Assembly: GCA_945947845.1 (NCBI GenBank)
Contig: CAMEZN010000077.1
Location: forward strand, 1 to 7,594
DNA length: 7,594 nt
Source: an uncultured Mucispirillum sp.
GTDB taxonomy: Bacteria; Chrysiogenota; Deferribacteres; Deferribacterales; Mucispirillaceae
Direction of reading: 5' to 3'
Part shown: positions 5,666 through 7,594 of the stretch, in pieces
How the letters are laid out: each line of letters begins with the position of its first letter
Numbering within the stretch: position 1 is the first letter of the stretch
The notes under the pieces: generated by a model
Databases searched by the model: none
What the model was told of the DNA's origin: nothing
What the model saw: the letters and a program-made list of their open reading frames with translations, nothing else
Position numbers and translations under genes: made by a program

Positions 5666-6617
5666 ATACGAACAGCTTTATAACATTAAGCTAACAGAAT
5701 TTTATAATTTTGTCAGTGAAGTTATGGGTGATTTCAACTATTCACTTCATAGAACAGTTAAAGACATAGAAAATAAGCGCCGAATTGAAATATGGGCTTA
5801 TCAAAGTCGTGAAGACCAAGCAGCTGTTGTGTGGATAGAAGTAGTAAAGCCGGGGGAAGTATTAGACCCATACATTACAACTGATGTTTTAAGAACAATG
5901 AACGATGAAAATGTTACTCGTTTATTCTTTTTTACAAACGGTCAGATGAGCCCGGAAGAAAAAGATGTTTTAGAAGGTTCTAACCACTTTGTTTTTGGAA
6001 CTGATGAGATAGTTGAAACTTTAATAGCCATAGATATGAAACGTTCTATTAAAGTTGTCCGCAAGCGAAAAAAAGTGAAAGTTCCATCAGCTATGGTTCT
6101 AATAAAAAACTTTTTAAAAGCTAATAAGGTAACAAGGCGGGAAATTAAGCTAAAAACAAGTGCTGTGCCTGAGCTTGCATCTCAATATTATAAACTTATC
6201 CGCAGAGTATTAAATGAAATAGATAGAATACCAGATATTAATGATATTCCAGCTCAGTCAAGAGAACGGCTTAAAAAAATACAGTATGACTTACTGCCTG
6301 AACTTTTAAAAACACCATATTATACTTTTACATATCAGTTTGTATATTTAAGAAATGCTCTTTTTTCCTTAATTGAATATACAATTATATATATAGGCAA
6401 TATTATTGAGTATGAATCAGAAGATGATTTAAAGAAAAATAGAGAAGTTATAGAAGAAATTATGAGTAAACTTGATAATGTTGATGAAGAAATTGCAAAT
6501 TATAAGTCTGACCTTATGTTCACTTCTGAAAAAATAGCATTAAAATTAATAATGTATGCTGGAATATTTAGTATTATAGCAGTCTTTATTATGATTGTAT
6601 TAAAATTCACAAGATAA
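5643..6617 (+). CDS. C-terminally membrane-anchored protein with degenerate Mrr/restriction-endonuclease-like domain
   Basis: The protein is 324 residues. The first ~130 show the strand and helix order of the Mrr family: a helix (~16-29), strands NYSLHRTVK (32-40), RRIEIWAY (46-53) and AAVVWIEVVK (60-69), a helix, strand RLFFFTNG (93-100), a helix, and a final strand NHFVFGTDEIVETL. The expected metal-binding D and Q/E-x-K are not intact; E49 and K69 are the nearest equivalents, with V67 at the Q/E position, so nuclease activity is doubtful. A strongly basic stretch follows (133-146), then mainly helical sequence, then a transmembrane segment at ~298-321 with only KFTR or less beyond it. This is the layout of a tail-anchored inner-membrane protein with a cytoplasmic N-terminal domain. 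It overlaps the OmpA-like gene by 23 bases and is last in the operon. Fold assignment is by eye and needs structural confirmation; reading frame and anchor are secure. Confidence 0.75.
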   Translation: MDSERKARYEQLYNIKLTEFYNFVSEVMGDFNYSLHRTVKDIENKRRIEIWAYQSREDQAAVVWIEVVKPGEVLDPYITTDVLRTMNDENVTRLFFFTNGQMSPEEKDVLEGSNHFVFGTDEIVETLIAIDMKRSIKVVRKRKKVKVPSAMVLIKNFLKANKVTRREIKLKTSAVPELASQYYKLIRRVLNEIDRIPDINDIPAQSRERLKKIQYDLLPELLKTPYYTFTYQFVYLRNALFSLIEYTIIYIGNIIEYESEDDLKKNREVIEEIMSKLDNVDEEIANYKSDLMFTSEKIALKLIMYAGIFSIIAVFIMIVLKFTR

Positions 6618-6742
6618 TATAAAGGCATATAGAAATGACTGAAACTATGTTTATTATAAAAAGCAGCATAAAAGATATATGCGGTATTAAATAATCACTC
6701 TATTATCTTAACTATAAAAAATAAAAAAACATAATCTTACTA

Positions 6743-6771
6743 TTGTAAAATAAAAATCTTTTTTGTATAAT
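6743..6771 (+). promoter_or_regulatory. Sigma-70-type promoter for the PAS-domain sensor gene
   Basis: TTGTAA (6743-6748, 4/6 to TTGACA) is followed by an exact 17-base spacer and a perfect TATAAT (6766-6771). Transcription would start near 6778 and give a leader of about 40 bases before the ATG at 6818. It sits in the 200-base A+T-rich gap after the chemotaxis operon, in which I found no clear hairpin-plus-T-tract terminator. A 9-base inverted repeat, TTAACTATA (6708-6716) and TATAGTTAA (6774-6782), brackets it. Confidence 0.6.
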
Positions 6772-6817
6772 TATATAGTTAAAAACAAGTAATAGAAGTA
6801 TATTGCAGAGTGGGTAT

Positions 6818-7594
6818 ATGGATTTAAACACATTAACAAGGCTTTTTGATGGTCTTGATTCATACATTATAGCAGTTGATAGTGAATTTAATATAAAATT
6901 CACAAATGGCAGAGTATCATTAATTTCAGGCAGACACCCAGATGAAATGATAAATAAAAAATGCTATAATATTATTCATGGATACAATAAACCCTGCAAA
7001 AACTGTCCTATTGCAGAAAATAAAAATTTTTCTGGAACAAAAGTTATCATAAAAGATATTGTTACATATAAAGGTGAAAGAATGTTCGCCCGCTCAGCCT
7101 TCACCCGCATATCTGATGATTTATATGTATCATCTTTCATTGATATAACAGATATAGAAAGAGAACGTCTAGATTTAACTCATACCAGTAAAGAATCAAA
7201 AGCCAATAATTTCAGACTAACTCATGAAAGAAATATTAGAGATAATGAAATTGTATTTCTTGAAAAAGCCATTGATAATATGGCACAAGGCATTATGATT
7301 GTTGATGATGAATATAATATTAAAACAATTAATAAAATGCTGAAAGAAACATCAGAACTTGGCAGAAAAGGTTTGGAAAATATCAAATCTTATAATGTAT
7401 ATGGCTTTGATGAACCATGTAAAGACTGTCCATTTAAAACAACTAATATTAAAGCATTAAGACAAATGCATGATAAGCATATGACAATTATGTTTTCTAA
7501 ATTTGATAAATATATTGTTGAAAGTTTAAGAGATACAACAAGAGAAATTAAACTTATTGATGATATAAGGGAAAGTCAGGAAGAAATAAAAGAA
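6818..7594 (+). CDS. PAS-domain sensor protein, N-terminal part (3' end outside window)
   Basis: The frame is open from the ATG at 6818 to the last base, giving 259 residues without a stop. Two PAS-like units are visible. The first (~5-113) contains SYIIAVDSEFNIKFTN, then C49 and the pair C60-x2-C63 in KPCKNCP, and ends with SSFIDITDIERER. The second (~146-245) contains AQGIMIVDDEYNIKTIN and C201-x2-C204 in EPCKDCP, and ends VESLRDTTREIKLIDDI. A charged, probably coiled-coil segment (~114-150) joins them, and a second helix begins at the window edge. No membrane segment is present, so a cytoplasmic sensor is likely. Cysteine-containing PAS domains of this kind usually precede a histidine kinase, diguanylate cyclase or sigma-54 activator domain; which one cannot be seen here. 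The start is preferred over TTG 6803, which adds five residues; an in-frame stop lies at 6776. The ribosome binding site is weak (GAGTGGG at 6808-6814). Confidence 0.85.
   Translation, partial: MDLNTLTRLFDGLDSYIIAVDSEFNIKFTNGRVSLISGRHPDEMINKKCYNIIHGYNKPCKNCPIAENKNFSGTKVIIKDIVTYKGERMFARSAFTRISDDLYVSSFIDITDIERERLDLTHTSKESKANNFRLTHERNIRDNEIVFLEKAIDNMAQGIMIVDDEYNIKTINKMLKETSELGRKGLENIKSYNVYGFDEPCKDCPFKTTNIKALRQMHDKHMTIMFSKFDKYIVESLRDTTREIKLIDDIRESQEEIKE

Noticed and set aside
5643..6617. Tail-anchored protein as an active type IV restriction enzyme, part of a defence island.
   Set aside because: The catalytic D and Q/E-x-K are not intact, it has a membrane anchor, and its neighbours are chemotaxis and envelope genes with no methylase, helicase or mobile element.
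6666..6682. GCATA / TATGC inverted repeat with a 7-base loop, as a possible terminator for the chemotaxis operon.
   Set aside because: The stem is only five base pairs and no T-tract follows, so it does not qualify as an intrinsic terminator.
6635..6694. 19-codon reading frame starting MTETMF with AAAGG at 6621-6625 upstream, in the gap after the operon.
   Set aside because: Too short to judge, no recognisable features, and such frames arise easily in this composition. A conserved leader peptide cannot be excluded without relatives.
6712..6903. Minus-strand open frame of 63 residues crossing the PAS gene start.
   Set aside because: It overlaps the promoter and the 5' end of a convincing PAS gene and has the Phe/Ile/Tyr-rich make-up of A+T-rich noncoding sequence.

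Overview
The window is A+T-rich DNA (roughly one third G+C by eye) from a flagellated bacterium with an outer membrane: it carries flagellar switch genes, a chemotaxis core and an OmpA-like peptidoglycan-binding protein. The combination of FliM with a FliY-type FliN, a CheZ-like protein and a CheA fused to a receiver domain, together with the base composition, would fit a Deferribacterota-like organism such as Mucispirillum. That placement is an inference from general knowledge, not a database result. Every gene is on the + strand. I see no tRNA, rRNA, CRISPR array, insertion sequence or attachment site.

Region 1 (1-1411) is flagellar switch: the C-terminal half of FliM, overlapping by a few codons a two-domain FliY/FliN protein whose CheC-like domain has lost the residues expected of a CheY-P phosphatase. 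Region 2 (1473-4661) is the chemotaxis core: a fully canonical CheY, a CheZ-like protein one base downstream, and a hybrid CheA (P1-P3-P4-P5 plus a C-terminal receiver, no P2 domain). A good -35 box overlapping the fliY stop codon suggests a promoter for this set. Region 3 (4627-6617) is three overlapping genes coupled to cheA: a small exported protein, an exported protein with an OmpA-like C-terminal domain (TTG start, 83-bp overlap with the gene before it), and a C-terminally membrane-anchored protein whose N-terminal domain looks like a degenerate Mrr-type restriction-endonuclease fold. None of these three is a standard chemotaxis component. Region 4 (6618-7594) is a 200-bp A+T-rich gap with a strong-looking sigma-70 promoter, followed by the 5' part of a PAS-domain sensor gene that runs off the window.

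Together, CheA would phosphorylate CheY, CheY-P would bind FliM/FliY at the switch, and signal termination would normally fall to CheZ or FliY. Here CheZ lacks the catalytic glutamine and FliY lacks the CheC-family asparagine, while CheA carries its own receiver. That points to an unusual way of removing the signal, for example the CheA receiver acting as a phosphate sink. The envelope-directed accessory genes after cheA are the least explained part of the window.
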